Assembly (NCBI GenBank): GCA_003990955.1
Contig: BIFV01000002.1
Span: forward strand, 124,001-188,000
Direction: 5' to 3'
Source of the DNA: Sporomusaceae bacterium FL31
GTDB lineage: Bacteria > Bacillota > Negativicutes > DSM-1736 > Dendrosporobacteraceae
Length of the DNA: 64,000 nucleotides
Shown: in pieces, positions 46,333-54,634 of the stretch
Numbering within the stretch: the first letter of the stretch is position 1
How the letters are laid out: the number at the start of each line of letters is the position of its first letter
Made by a program: the position numbers and the translations under genes
The notes under the pieces: generated by a model
Databases searched by the model: none
The model's input: only the letters and a program-made list of their open reading frames with translations
What the model was told of the DNA's origin: nothing

Positions 46333-47658
46333 TTGGACACGCCTTCGGTAGGTTTAGAAATTGCTATTATATTGGCACTAATCATTGCAAACGGCATTTT
46401 CGCCATGACTGAAATGGCTATCGTATCCTCCCGCAAAGCAAGACTGGAAAAGCGGGCTGATTCTGGCGATGCAGGGGCAAAAGCTGCATTAGAATTGGCA
46501 GAAGAACCGACACCACTCTTATCGACAATTCAAATTGGCATTACTTTAATTGGCATTCTTACTGGTACATTTGGCGGCGCAACACTCTCTCAAATGTTAG
46601 CACCACAGTTGAAGGCAATTCCATTTATCAGTGAGCATAGCGATGCGGCGGCATTGCTTATCGTTATTTCAGTCATTACTTATTTATCACTCATCTTAGG
46701 TGAACTTGTCCCCAAAAAGCTGGCGCTAAACAACCCTGAACCTATAGCCGCTCTTATCGCCCGACCCATGCGAACATTTTCCAAGATCGCTTCACCCATC
46801 GTAAATTTTCTCAGCTACTCCACTAATTTTACTCTTTCAATGCTTGGAGTTAAACCATCGCAAGAACCGCCAGTTACCGAGGATGAGATCAGAATTCTTA
46901 TCGAGCAAGGCACCGAAGCCGGAACATTTGAAAAGACAGAGCAAGATATGGTTGAGAAAATTTTTCGTTTAGGTGATCTAAAAGCCTATGCCATCATGAC
47001 ACCACGAACGCAAATGATTTGGTTGGATTTAGAAGATCCAATTGAGCTGAATCTACAAATTATCAACGATAGCTCCCACACTCGGTTTCCAGTGGCTAAA
47101 GGTAGTCTAGATGACTTTGTTGGCATTATCTATACCAGCGATTTACTGGTTTCAAGTTTAGAATCAAAACGTCTTAATCTTGAAACAGCCATTCGTACCC
47201 CTATGTTCATTCCAAAATCAATGAAAGCATTTAAAATTCTAGAAGCCTTTAAACAATCGGGTACGCATGAAGCCGTCGTACTTGACGAATTTGGCGGAGT
47301 TGTAGGGTTTATCACCCTTCATGATATATTATCTGAAATTATTGGCGATATCGGCCTTGCCGACGAGCCTGATGACATTCAAATTACCCAGCGTGATGAC
47401 GGTTCCTGGCTTGTTGATGGCCTGCTGCCAATTGATGAGTTTAAAGAGACCTTTGACGTGGATGAATTACCAGATGAAGACCGCGACCACTTCCAGACAT
47501 TAGGTGGATTCATTATTTCATATCTTGGTTATATTCCTACGACTTCTGAGAAATTTGACTGGAATGGCTTCCGGTTTGAGATTGTGGATATGGACCGAGT
47601 TCGTGTTGATAAAGTACTCATTACTAAGATCCCACCAGAAGATGGCAGCCAACTATAA
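46333..47658 (+). CDS. CNNM/CorC (hemolysin C-like) family membrane protein with CBS domains
   Basis: A 441-residue protein with an N-terminal DUF21/CNNM transmembrane domain (four hydrophobic helices; NGIFAMTEMAIVSSRKARLE, GELVPKKLAL), two CBS domains (IMTPRTQMIWLD and RTPMFIPKSMKAFKILEAF) and a C-terminal CorC_HlyC domain (DELPDEDRDHFQTLGGFI). Members are thought to export or regulate Mg2+ or Co2+. I use the TTG at 46333; a GTG at 46321 sits too near the AAGGAG box. The gene is a single transcription unit with its own promoter and terminator. Confidence 0.92.
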   Translation: MDTPSVGLEIAIILALIIANGIFAMTEMAIVSSRKARLEKRADSGDAGAKAALELAEEPTPLLSTIQIGITLIGILTGTFGGATLSQMLAPQLKAIPFISEHSDAAALLIVISVITYLSLILGELVPKKLALNNPEPIAALIARPMRTFSKIASPIVNFLSYSTNFTLSMLGVKPSQEPPVTEDEIRILIEQGTEAGTFEKTEQDMVEKIFRLGDLKAYAIMTPRTQMIWLDLEDPIELNLQIINDSSHTRFPVAKGSLDDFVGIIYTSDLLVSSLESKRLNLETAIRTPMFIPKSMKAFKILEAFKQSGTHEAVVLDEFGGVVGFITLHDILSEIIGDIGLADEPDDIQITQRDDGSWLVDGLLPIDEFKETFDVDELPDEDRDHFQTLGGFIISYLGYIPTTSEKFDWNGFRFEIVDMDRVRVDKVLITKIPPEDGSQL

Positions 47659-47670
47659 ACTTACCTAATA

Positions 47671-47700
47671 AAAAAAGAATGGTTTTAACCATTCTTTTTT
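47671..47700 (+). terminator. Terminator after the CNNM/CorC-type gene
   Basis: Arms AAAAAAGAATGGTT/AACCATTCTTTTTT with a two-base centre, 12 bases after the stop and with a T-run on the plus strand. Confidence 0.9.
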
Positions 47701-47769
47701 TATGCCTGAAACTTAGCCGAATAATGAAATCCTAGATTGTCACAAATCAGCATAAAGTATCAGAAAAAC

Positions 47770-47803
47770 AAAAAAACTTCTAAGAGAAAAATCTTAGAAG
47801 TTT
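47770..47803 (-). terminator. Terminator after tRNA-Leu copy 1
   Basis: Perfect arms AAACTTCTAAGA/TCTTAGAAGTTT (47774-47803) are followed by a T-run on the minus strand, 12 bases after the tRNA CCA end. Confidence 0.88.
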
Positions 47804-47815
47804 CCGATTTATAAG

Positions 47816-47898
47816 TGGTGCGGGAGAAGGGACTTGAACCCCCACGGTCACCCGCCAGATCCTAAGTCTGGTGCGTCTGCCAATTCCGCCACTCCCGC
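47816..47898 (-). tRNA. tRNA-Leu (anticodon TAG), copy 1
   Basis: Class II tRNA with acceptor GCGGGAG/CTCCCGC, anticodon arm CCAGA-CTTAGGA-TCTGG, a long variable arm (CGGGTGACCGT) and encoded CCA. Identical over its whole length to the copy at 49244-49326. Confidence 0.97.
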
Positions 47899-48034
47899 AT
47901 GATGAGAAAACTCAAGCTCGCCTCTCACCTGTATTATGATAACATAATATGTTTTACTTGTCTAGCATTTTTTCATACCTTATCGAAAAAATTCTTTATG
48001 GTTAGCACTCTGGCCCAAGCGGTAATATAAACGC

Positions 48035-49129
48035 TTAGATTCTTTCTTTATATGCAGCCGTCATATCTTCTGCTAATAAACGCATTGCAGCCTGTCGATG
48101 CGGACCTGCAAAGGGCATTTCGCTCCAGGATGCCGGATCAACCCAAACGCTTTCAGCCATATCAAAGCTTTGCAGATTACTGATTAACTGATAAAAAGCA
48201 ATAAACCAACGCCGATGAGAAAACGTATGTGTTGTAGCAAAAAAGGGCTCCTCTGTTATGTCCAGCAGTTCCGTATGCTCGGTAAAAAGCCGCTTTAAAT
48301 CTTCTAAATCAGCAGGCTTATCCGCAGTCTCAATGGACGGAAACTCCCACATCCCTGCTAATAATCCCTGCTCAGGACGTCTCCTCAACAAAAAACGTCC
48401 GGCACCATCCCGTAATATACCTGCTACAACAAACACCGGTTCCGGCTTATTCTTGGGAGTTTTGACAGGCAGCGTTTGCTGTATTCCCTGCTCAAAAGCT
48501 TCACAATTACGGCTTATAGGACATTGATCACAAAGCGGTGCTCGCGGCAGACAAATACTTGCTCCCAAATCCATAAGAGCCTGATTAAAGTCGCCAGGGC
48601 GATCATCCGGTATTTTTGCATGAACTAATGCGGTAATCTGACGTTTAACAGCTGGCTTAGCAACATCATCGCTAATATTCTCAAGGCGGCTGATAATCCG
48701 GAGAACATTGCCATCCACGGCCGCAACTCGCTGATTATAGGCAATGCTCATAATAGCTCCTGCCGTATATTCACCAATCCCGGAAAGAGAGCGTAATTCG
48801 GCGATAGTATGCGGTACTTTTCCTCCAAAACGCTCAACCACCTCGATAGCCCCACACCGCAAATTGCGTGCTCTCGAATAATAACCGAGCCCTTCCCAGT
48901 AACGAACGACTTCAGTTTCTTCAGATTGTGCCAAGGTTTCTAAATTGGGAAACCGCTGCATCCAGCGTTGATAATAAGGTATAACGGTATCCACCCGCGT
49001 CTGCTGCAGCATAATCTCAGAAACCCAGATGGCATAGGCATCTCGCCGTTCACGCCAAGGCAGCTGCCGTTTATGTTTGTCATACCAATCTAAAAGCAAG
49101 CCTGCATTCCAGTTTACATTTCCAGGCAA
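48035..49129 (-). CDS. mutY: A/G-specific adenine glycosylase
   Basis: Removes adenine mispaired with 8-oxoguanine. The catalytic Glu is in WVSEIMLQQTRV, the helix-hairpin-helix in LSGIGEYTAGAI with catalytic Asp in AAVDGNVLRI, and the [4Fe-4S] ligands are spaced C-x6-C-x2-C-x5-C (CLPRAPLCDQCPISRNC). A C-terminal NUDIX-like domain (FVVAGILRDGAGRFLLRRRP) recognises 8-oxoG. The start is uncertain. The open frame begins at a TTG (49201) inside the tRNA terminator; the TTG at 49129, six bases after GGTGA, gives a more usual N-terminus. The gene is flanked by two identical tRNA-Leu genes. Confidence 0.92.
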   Translation of the reverse strand: MPGNVNWNAGLLLDWYDKHKRQLPWRERRDAYAIWVSEIMLQQTRVDTVIPYYQRWMQRFPNLETLAQSEETEVVRYWEGLGYYSRARNLRCGAIEVVERFGGKVPHTIAELRSLSGIGEYTAGAIMSIAYNQRVAAVDGNVLRIISRLENISDDVAKPAVKRQITALVHAKIPDDRPGDFNQALMDLGASICLPRAPLCDQCPISRNCEAFEQGIQQTLPVKTPKNKPEPVFVVAGILRDGAGRFLLRRRPEQGLLAGMWEFPSIETADKPADLEDLKRLFTEHTELLDITEEPFFATTHTFSHRRWFIAFYQLISNLQSFDMAESVWVDPASWSEMPFAGPHRQAAMRLLAEDMTAAYKERI

Positions 49130-49195
49130 AGACAATTCACCACACAATAGAATAAAGGTTCCATAATAATACCTCCCAAAATAATCGAAGTTAAT

Positions 49196-49230
49196 AAACA
49201 AAGGCTTTCAGAATAAATTCCTGAAAGCCT
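49196..49230 (-). terminator. Terminator of the His-Gln-Lys-Leu tRNA array
   Basis: Arms AGGCTTTCAG/CTGAAAGCCT (49202-49230) with a nine-base loop are followed by TTTGTTTATT on the minus strand, after the last tRNA of the array. Confidence 0.83.
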
Positions 49231-49243
49231 CATCATTGTTGAA

Positions 49244-49326
49244 TGGTGCGGGAGAAGGGACTTGAACCCCCACGGTCACCCGCCAGATCCTAAGTCTGGT
49301 GCGTCTGCCAATTCCGCCACTCCCGC
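49244..49326 (-). tRNA. tRNA-Leu (anticodon TAG), copy 2
   Basis: Same 83-base sequence as 47816-47898, with anticodon loop CTTAGGA and CCA encoded. Last gene of the four-tRNA array. Confidence 0.97.
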
Positions 49327-49339
49327 GTATTAAGTTAAA

Positions 49340-49415
49340 TGGTGATCCACGATGGGCTCGAACCATCGACACCCTGATTAAAAGTCAGGTGCTCTACCAA
49401 CTGAGCTAGTGGATC
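49340..49415 (-). tRNA. tRNA-Lys (anticodon TTT)
   Basis: Acceptor GATCCAC pairs with GTGGATC, the anticodon arm is CCTGA-CTTTTAA-TCAGG, the T arm is GATGGTTCGAGCCCATC, and CCA is encoded. Confidence 0.97.
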
Positions 49416-49421
49416 ATATTA

Positions 49422-49497
49422 TGGCTGGGGCGGCTGGACTCGAACCAACGCATGCGGGAGTCAAAGTCCCGTGCCTTACCAACTTGGCGACGCCCCA
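49422..49497 (-). tRNA. tRNA-Gln (anticodon TTG)
   Basis: Starts TGGGGCG, pairing with CGCCCCA. The anticodon loop CTTTGAC contains TTG, the T arm contains GGTTCGAGTCC, and CCA is encoded. The U1-A72 pair is typical of tRNA-Gln. Confidence 0.97.
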
Positions 49498-49505
49498 GTA
49501 AAATT

Positions 49506-49582
49506 GGGGTGACTGAAGGGATTCGAACCCTCGGGTAACGGAGCCACAATCCGCCGTGTTAACCACTTCACCACAGCCACCA
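49506..49582 (-). tRNA. tRNA-His (anticodon GTG)
   Basis: Acceptor GTGGCTG/CAGTCAC with an extra G at -1 (49582) opposite the C73 discriminator, the hallmark of tRNA-His. The anticodon loop is TTGTGGC, and CCA is encoded. First gene of the His-Gln-Lys-Leu array. Confidence 0.97.
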
Positions 49583-49680
49583 CGTTGTCATCGCCTGACG
49601 ACAAAATATATTATAACAAGCCTCCATATTTATGTCAAGCATAAAATATCATCAATTTATTCTATTTACAGGGACTAGCA

Positions 49681-49714
49681 AAAGCAAAACCCAAGCGATC
49701 ATTACGCTTGGGTT
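49681..49714 (-). terminator. Terminator after the chemoreceptor gene
   Basis: Perfect arms AACCCAAGCG/CGCTTGGGTT (49688-49714) with a seven-base loop are followed by TTTTGCTTT on the minus strand. Confidence 0.87.
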
Positions 49715-49728
49715 ATCTACTTGATTGG

Positions 49729-51696
49729 TTAAACCGAAAACTTACTTACAGCATTTCGCAAATCATGCGCCATTTGCGCCAGGCTTGCCGCTGAGGCAGC
49801 AATTTCTTGCACCGCAGCATTCTGTTCTTCACTCGCTGCAGCAACTTGTTCCGCACTAGCCGCATTGGATCTGGCTACATCGGCAATATGGCTGACAGCC
49901 TGCTCGACCTCAACACTGCCTGATCTTTGCTGATTGGATAATTGTACAATATGCTTGATTTGTCCATTCATATCCTTAATAGCCTGGTGAATATCTCTAA
50001 ACGCAGATCCCGAAGCTTCCACGACTGACACACCAACAGCAACTTCTTTACTGCCTTTATCCATGGCAGCAACGGCTTCAAGCGTTTCCTGTTGAATAGC
50101 CCCAATAATGGAGGATATCTCTTTGGCTGCATTTTCGGATTGCTCAGCTAGTTTGCGAACCTCATCGGCAACCACAGCAAACCCTCTTCCCTGTTCACCG
50201 GCGCGAGCTGCTTCAATTGCAGCATTAAGCGCTAATAGGTTAGTCTGGCCAGCTAATCCGGTAATGGTATCGACAATTTGGCCGATCTGACGTGACTTGT
50301 CACCCAATACATGGATCATTCTCGCAGTGTTATTTACATCAGATTGGATTTGATTCATCATTGTTACAGCACTTTGCGACTGACTTGCACCTTCATTGGC
50401 TACCCGTTCAGTATTCTCTGAAGCACTAGCTACCGCTTCAGCTGCTTTTGTGGACTCCGAACTAAATTTAACCATACCGCCAATGACTTCCGCGGATTTC
50501 ATTGATAACTCAACCTGCTGTCCAGTCCCAGCAGCAACGTGTTGAACTGTTGATGCTACTTCCTCTGAGGCTTTACCTACTTCGCCAATTGCGGCAGAAA
50601 GCTGCTCCGAAGCCGCAGATACCGTCTGGGCCGTACTGGCAGTCCGTACAATAAGATCACGCAACTGAGTGGTCATGGTATTGAATTCATCGGCAAGCAG
50701 CGTAACCTCGGCAGCTCCTTTGATTTCAATATTATGAGTCAAATCGCCTTTTGCCACCTTATCGGCGGCTTCAATCAATTCTTTCAACGGATTGACAATT
50801 CCGCCGGCCACCTTAAAGGCTGCATATACGGCTGCCAAAATAGACAATAGTAAAATGACTCCAGCAATAATACTCGAATATATTAAGGAAGAATACACTT
50901 CAACTAATGGTTCATGAATGAGTACTCCCCAGCCATATTTTTCTACAGGCCCATACACGGTTAATGCTGTATCACCTCGAGTAGAAACGGCTTCCATGAA
51001 ACCACTTTGTCCGTTCAGTGCATTTTTAACATAATCATAGCGAAGGAAATCGTCTTTCGCAAAAACCCGTTCCTTATTAGGATGAGCCAAGACAGTACCC
51101 TTTTGGTCAACAATATCAACATAACCAGTTTTTCCAATTGTGCATCTCTCAACAATGTCCCATAAAGCTTTAATACTGACATCGGCAGCTAAAACACCAA
51201 TAACGGCTCCATCCTTATTTTTAATTGGTGTAGAAACCGTTACGCAAGGTGCATTAGTAAAAGCAGAAATGTACACATCAGTGTAAAAAGTACGCCCTTT
51301 AAGCGCTTCCTGAAAATAAGTACGATCAGAGCGATTGGCAAGATTACCACTTGTCCGCGCCACTTGCATTCCGGTAGCATCCATGGCGAAAATCAGCTCA
51401 AACTGCGGATTTTTCTGTTGTGCCGCTACAATCATTTCTCGAATAGCATTTGCATCAAAGGTCGTGGACGGCGGTGCATCTGCTAAGGCCTCCACAATGC
51501 CCTGGGCATTGTCCATATGCCGTTTAATTTCATTTGATATTTGAGTTGTAAGATTTAAATTAGCTTGAATGGTTGCCTCTCTCATTCCAACAACATTGAG
51601 ATATACGTTGACCAAAGTGCCGAGAATAGCAGGCAGCAACGTAAAAATCGTAAATAAAACAACTAACTTATACTTAAGGCTTTTTTTGTCGAACAT
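49729..51696 (-). CDS. Methyl-accepting chemotaxis protein with a double-Cache sensor
   Basis: A 655-residue chemoreceptor. An N-terminal transmembrane helix ([21 protein letters not shown]) is followed by an extracytoplasmic dCache-type sensor (motifs [23 protein letters not shown] and [16 protein letters not shown]). A second helix ([19 protein letters not shown]), a HAMP domain and a long cytoplasmic signalling domain come next, with the hairpin tip [42 protein letters not shown]. Ligands of dCache receptors are often amino or organic acids; this one is unknown. The ATG at 51696 with GAGGTGA replaces a longer frame that lacks a ribosome site. No che genes are in the window. Confidence 0.95.
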   Translation of the reverse strand: MFDKKSLKYKLVVLFTIFTLLPAILGTLVNVYLNVVGMREATIQANLNLTTQISNEIKRHMDNAQGIVEALADAPPSTTFDANAIREMIVAAQQKNPQFELIFAMDATGMQVARTSGNLANRSDRTYFQEALKGRTFYTDVYISAFTNAPCVTVSTPIKNKDGAVIGVLAADVSIKALWDIVERCTIGKTGYVDIVDQKGTVLAHPNKERVFAKDDFLRYDYVKNALNGQSGFMEAVSTRGDTALTVYGPVEKYGWGVLIHEPLVEVYSSLIYSSIIAGVILLLSILAAVYAAFKVAGGIVNPLKELIEAADKVAKGDLTHNIEIKGAAEVTLLADEFNTMTTQLRDLIVRTASTAQTVSAASEQLSAAIGEVGKASEEVASTVQHVAAGTGQQVELSMKSAEVIGGMVKFSSESTKAAEAVASASENTERVANEGASQSQSAVTMMNQIQSDVNNTARMIHVLGDKSRQIGQIVDTITGLAGQTNLLALNAAIEAARAGEQGRGFAVVADEVRKLAEQSENAAKEISSIIGAIQQETLEAVAAMDKGSKEVAVGVSVVEASGSAFRDIHQAIKDMNGQIKHIVQLSNQQRSGSVEVEQAVSHIADVARSNAASAEQVAAASEEQNAAVQEIAASAASLAQMAHDLRNAVSKFSV

Positions 51697-51858
51697 AGTA
51701 TTCACCTCATCAAAGTATTCTGCTACTAACTGGACAACGCACCTACCATCAGCTAAATAAGTGTTTCTACATAAAAAAACCAACTAAACAAATGGCACGA
51801 ATACCCCTTGTTAGTTGTAACTTCATCGTACATGAATGAGAACTTATTCTTTGTCCAT

Positions 51859-51887
51859 ATATTACATCATAATACAAATTATGTCAA
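51859..51887 (-). promoter_or_regulatory. Promoter of the chemoreceptor gene
   Basis: A perfect TTGACA (51887-51882), a 17-base spacer and TAATAT (51864-51859) on the minus strand, about 160 bases before the start codon. The interval 51697-51858 holds no other gene. Confidence 0.75.
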
Positions 51888-51934
51888 TACCAGACGCACA
51901 ATAAATCTAAAAGTTCTTGCTACTGCTACTTTCA

Positions 51935-51970
51935 AAAAACCAGAAAACATCAAGCTTAGCTTGATGTTTT
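51935..51970 (-). terminator. Terminator after the aldo/keto reductase
   Basis: Thirteen-base arms AAAACATCAAGCT/AGCTTGATGTTTT (51944-51970) about a one-base centre are followed by CTGGTTTTTTG on the minus strand. Confidence 0.82.
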
Positions 51971-52048
51971 CTGTAAGTCACGCCTGAATATTCTCTAACA
52001 TACACAAATTAGAACCTTGCTAAAATTAAGAGGCATTCATGCACACTT

Positions 52049-53197
52049 TTATTCAAATAATGCTGAGACATGCTTTAATTCTTCCCGTATTGGAATACTC
52101 TGAGGACAATGACTTTCGCATTTACCGCATTCTACACATTTCGATGCAGGAGCTGCAAGCTTTGATAAAATCTTGTAGCGCTGTTTTGCTGCTGGAGTAC
52201 CGTCAAATACCCAATGGTCATTGTACATCGAGAAACAGTTGGGAATATGTATCCCTTCAGGACACGGCATACAATAAGAACAGGCAGTACAATTCACTCG
52301 AATTCTTTCTTGGAAAAGATTCTTTACGCCATCTACAAGTTCAAGCTCTTTCGCCGTCAGAGAAAGCGCGATTGCATCGTCAGCCACTTTTACATTTTCC
52401 ACAACCTGATCCATGGTGGTCATACCGCTTAATACTACTGAGACCTCAGGATGATTCCAAACCCACCGTAAAGCCCATTCCGCCGGTGTTCTGCTGATAT
52501 CAGCTTGACTTAACATATCATTAGCTGCTTGTGGAAGATTGGCAAGATTGCCACCGCGTAACGGTTCCATAATCGTAATGCCAAGACCTTTGGCAGCCGC
52601 ATACTTTAGCCCTTCTTTGCCTGCCTGATAGTCTTCATCTAAATAGTTATACTGAATCTGACAGAAAGACCAATCATAATAATCTACAATTTCTTTAAAG
52701 AGACCTACCTGATCATGAAAAGAAAAACCGGCATGCTTAATCCTGCCATCTTTCATGGCCTGATTCAGGAAATCACTAATCCCTGCTTCCTTTAACACAG
52801 GCCATGTACCAGCATTCAGTGAATGAACTAGATAAAAATCTATGTAGTCGGTTTGAAGTCGATCCAGTTGTTCATTAAGATATCGATCCATATCTTCTCT
52901 ACTTTTAATCAACCAACTAGGAAGCTTTGTGGCTAATTTAACGCGTTCCCTGTAACCGTCTTTTAAAGCTTTAGCAACAAAAGGCTCACTTGCGCCGCCA
53001 TGTGTAAAACCTGTCCCATGATAAGGATACGCCGTATCCACATAATTGACCCCTGCATCAATGGCATATCGAATCATGGGGATAGCTTTTTCTTCATCAA
53101 TATGGGTCGGATCGCTGCCAATAGTCGGCAGCCGCATACAGCCAAACCCCAGTACGGAGACCTGCTCGTTCGTTTTGCCAAAATTTCTGTACAACAT
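52049..53197 (-). CDS. Aldo/keto reductase with C-terminal iron-sulfur motif
   Basis: A 382-residue fusion of an AKR TIM barrel and a ferredoxin-like tail. The barrel shows VLGFGCMRLP at the start, the catalytic Asp/Tyr region GVNYVDTAYPYHG and KHAGFSFHD. The tail has CTACSYCMPCPEGIHIP and CVECGKCESHCPQSIPI, the cysteine pattern of Fe-S aldo/keto reductases of anaerobes. The substrate is unknown. The ATG at 53197 follows GAGGAGGAG. The gene is downstream of a TetR gene, and both have closely matched palindromic operators, so the TetR protein very probably controls it. Confidence 0.9.
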   Translation of the reverse strand: MLYRNFGKTNEQVSVLGFGCMRLPTIGSDPTHIDEEKAIPMIRYAIDAGVNYVDTAYPYHGTGFTHGGASEPFVAKALKDGYRERVKLATKLPSWLIKSREDMDRYLNEQLDRLQTDYIDFYLVHSLNAGTWPVLKEAGISDFLNQAMKDGRIKHAGFSFHDQVGLFKEIVDYYDWSFCQIQYNYLDEDYQAGKEGLKYAAAKGLGITIMEPLRGGNLANLPQAANDMLSQADISRTPAEWALRWVWNHPEVSVVLSGMTTMDQVVENVKVADDAIALSLTAKELELVDGVKNLFQERIRVNCTACSYCMPCPEGIHIPNCFSMYNDHWVFDGTPAAKQRYKILSKLAAPASKCVECGKCESHCPQSIPIREELKHVSALFE

Positions 53198-53307
53198 GTT
53201 ACTCCTCCTCAATTTGAATAGTTATTCTTAACACTAAAAACAGTTGTTGTTTAAAGTATTTGCTGATTCAGAAAACTGTAGCCACAGCTTACCAATTACT
53301 ATATATC

Positions 53308-53353
53308 TTTTTGTCATAATAGGAATGAACATTCATTCCTATTATGACAAAAA
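53308..53353. promoter_or_regulatory. Extended perfect palindrome (operator) upstream of the aldo/keto reductase
   Basis: Perfect 22-base arms flank a two-base centre (CA, 53330-53331). The core GGAATGAA-CA-TTCATTCC is shared with a second palindrome upstream of tetR. No T-run follows on either strand, so this is a protein-binding site rather than a terminator. Confidence 0.8.
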
Positions 53354-53364
53354 AAGACTTGCTG

Positions 53365-53940
53365 CTATGATCTTTTAATTGCATCCCATATTGCGCTAAC
53401 TCCCGCATTAAGAGTATCCTTGTCAAGTTTACCTTTACCGAACAAACACAGTTTAGTCAGCGACATCGTTGCTCCATAAGCTAGCGTGCTTAACATTTCC
53501 ACAGGCAGTTCTTTGAGCAATTGTTCTTCGCTAGCACGTTTAAATAAATTATTAACTGGCTCAAACGTGCGAACTCCTTGTGCGCGGGTAGCCGCAGTAA
53601 TCAAAGGAGAGTTCGCGTACTGTTCAATAAATAACAATTCGGCAGGGTTCTCTAAGAAGTACTCAATAATATTGCTCAGCAGCAGCAAAAAGCTTTCCTG
53701 AACTGGCCTGCTTTCTAGATAATTACGCAAAGTATATTGAGCAAGGCGCGATTTAACATCAATATATAAAACATTGATCAAGTCTTCTTTATTTGAGAAA
53801 TAACGATATATTGTACCAACACCAATATTTGCCCGCTGAGCAATCTGCGACATAGGAGTGCCATGAAACCCCTGTTCAGATATGAGTTCTAAAGTTGCTT
53901 GCAAGGCAGCTGATTTTTTATCTTGTAATTTATCTTTCAT
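53365..53940 (-). CDS. TetR/AcrR family transcriptional regulator
   Basis: A 191-residue repressor. The N-terminal helix-turn-helix is GFHGTPMSQIAQRANIGVGTIYRYFSNKEDLINVLY (about residues 24-60), the standard TetR_N domain, and the rest is the helical ligand-binding part. It is expected to bind the two palindromes on either side of it: one before its own start (autoregulation) and one before the aldo/keto reductase. The inducer is unknown. Confidence 0.93.
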   Translation of the reverse strand: MKDKLQDKKSAALQATLELISEQGFHGTPMSQIAQRANIGVGTIYRYFSNKEDLINVLYIDVKSRLAQYTLRNYLESRPVQESFLLLLSNIIEYFLENPAELLFIEQYANSPLITAATRAQGVRTFEPVNNLFKRASEEQLLKELPVEMLSTLAYGATMSLTKLCLFGKGKLDKDTLNAGVSAIWDAIKRS

Positions 53941-53955
53941 AAATACCCCAAAGAA

Positions 53956-54007
53956 AAAATTGAATCAATAGAGGAATGAACATTCACTCCTCTATTGATT
54001 CAATTTT
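53956..54007. promoter_or_regulatory. Extended palindrome (operator) upstream of tetR
   Basis: Twenty-five-base arms with a single mismatch flank the centre CA (53981-53982). The core GGAATGAA-CA-TTCACTCC matches the palindrome at 53308-53353, while the outer flanks differ. Confidence 0.8.
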
Positions 54008-54144
54008 AGCGGAAAGAAGCATCGCTGTCAATCCTTACCATTAACAGCAACCGTTGCTCACGCCACTCCTCATAAGCCTTGTGATGTAACTGTTAACAAG
54101 CTTACCGAGCTTACCTACTCTGCATTTTCATTCAATTTAGCCGA
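54008..54144. other. Intergenic stretch between the tetR operator and the antisense RNA promoter
   Basis: I see no coding frame with a ribosome site, no repeat and no strong hairpin here. Confidence 0.5.
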
Positions 54145-54173
54145 TTGCATATTTTACAATCTATGGGTATAAT
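54145..54173 (+). promoter_or_regulatory. Promoter of a small plus-strand RNA
   Basis: TTGCAT (54145-54150), a 17-base spacer and a perfect TATAAT (54168-54173). No protein frame with a ribosome site follows; transcription would run into the bidirectional terminator at 54255-54301. Confidence 0.75.
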
Positions 54174-54179
54174 ATAAGA

Positions 54180-54301
54180 AAAGGACTGACGCGCTCGATA
54201 CACGCCAGCCCTACAGGCTGTCTAACCAAACGGTTAGCCCAGGATTACGGAGTTAAAGAAATAACCGCCGCTATTTGAGCAGGGGCGGTTATTTCTTTTT
54301 T
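54180..54301 (+). ncRNA. Predicted antitoxin-type small antisense RNA
   Basis: From the promoter at 54145-54173 to the T-run after the hairpin at 54255-54298 gives an RNA of about 120 bases. It contains the self-complementary CTAACC/GGTTAG hairpin, and its last 46 bases are exactly complementary to the 3' end of the toxin mRNA on the other strand. This convergent overlap is the layout of the txpA/ratA and bsrG/SR4 type I systems. The RNA ends are inferred from promoter and terminator positions, not measured. Confidence 0.65.
54255..54301. terminator. Bidirectional terminator shared by the small peptide mRNA and the small RNA
   Basis: Perfect 15-base arms AAAGAAATAACCGCC and complement with a 14-base loop. 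TTT tracts follow on both strands. The toxin stop codon lies inside the right arm. Confidence 0.88.
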
Positions 54302-54363
54302 ACGACTAATACCATAAGCGTGGCAAATGCGACAGCAAATGTCAATGCTTCGTATGTAGTCAT
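54289..54363 (-). CDS. Small hydrophobic peptide, putative type I toxin (holin-like/TxpA-like)
   Basis: A 24-residue peptide with an N-terminal MTTYEAL, a hydrophobic helix (LTFAVAFATLMVLVV) and a KKK tail, the make-up of the small holin-like toxins of Firmicutes that insert into the membrane. A strong AAGGGGGTGG ribosome-binding site is five bases before the ATG and is partly masked by a CCCTTT/AAAGGG hairpin (54374-54389). A perfect TATAAT lies at 54428-54423. The stop codon falls inside a terminator shared with a convergent small RNA. It is too short for routine gene calling. Chance is unlikely given all signals together, but toxicity is untested. Confidence 0.78.
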   Translation of the reverse strand: MTTYEALTFAVAFATLMVLVVKKK

Positions 54364-54422
54364 AAGCACCACCCCCTTTCTAAAAAGGGTATGGCTAACC
54401 GATCCCTGACAACCTGCGTCTT

Positions 54423-54451
54423 ATTATAACATATTTTTCCAGATCTAAAAA
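54423..54451 (-). promoter_or_regulatory. Promoter of the small toxin-like peptide
   Basis: A perfect TATAAT on the minus strand (54428-54423) with a weak TTTTTA -35 element 17 bases upstream. Transcription would give an mRNA of about 160 bases ending at the shared terminator. Confidence 0.6.
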
Positions 54452-54634
54452 GATTTCATCATTGTAACTAAACAAACTGCTTAAAATGCGGTCTATAAAA
54501 AGTCTTTACGAAATAAAGTGCCACCTGGCAGAATTCAATCTACCACTATTTTAATTCGAATTTAAAATTGCCATCCTCTTTCCTTTTAATAGCATTATAG
54601 TTGACAGCGGATTTTCCTCGTATACAGCACCGAG

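Noticed and set aside
52039..52497. Plus-strand frame of 152 codons
   Set aside because: It lies wholly antisense to the C-terminal Fe-S part of the aldo/keto reductase and has no family features.
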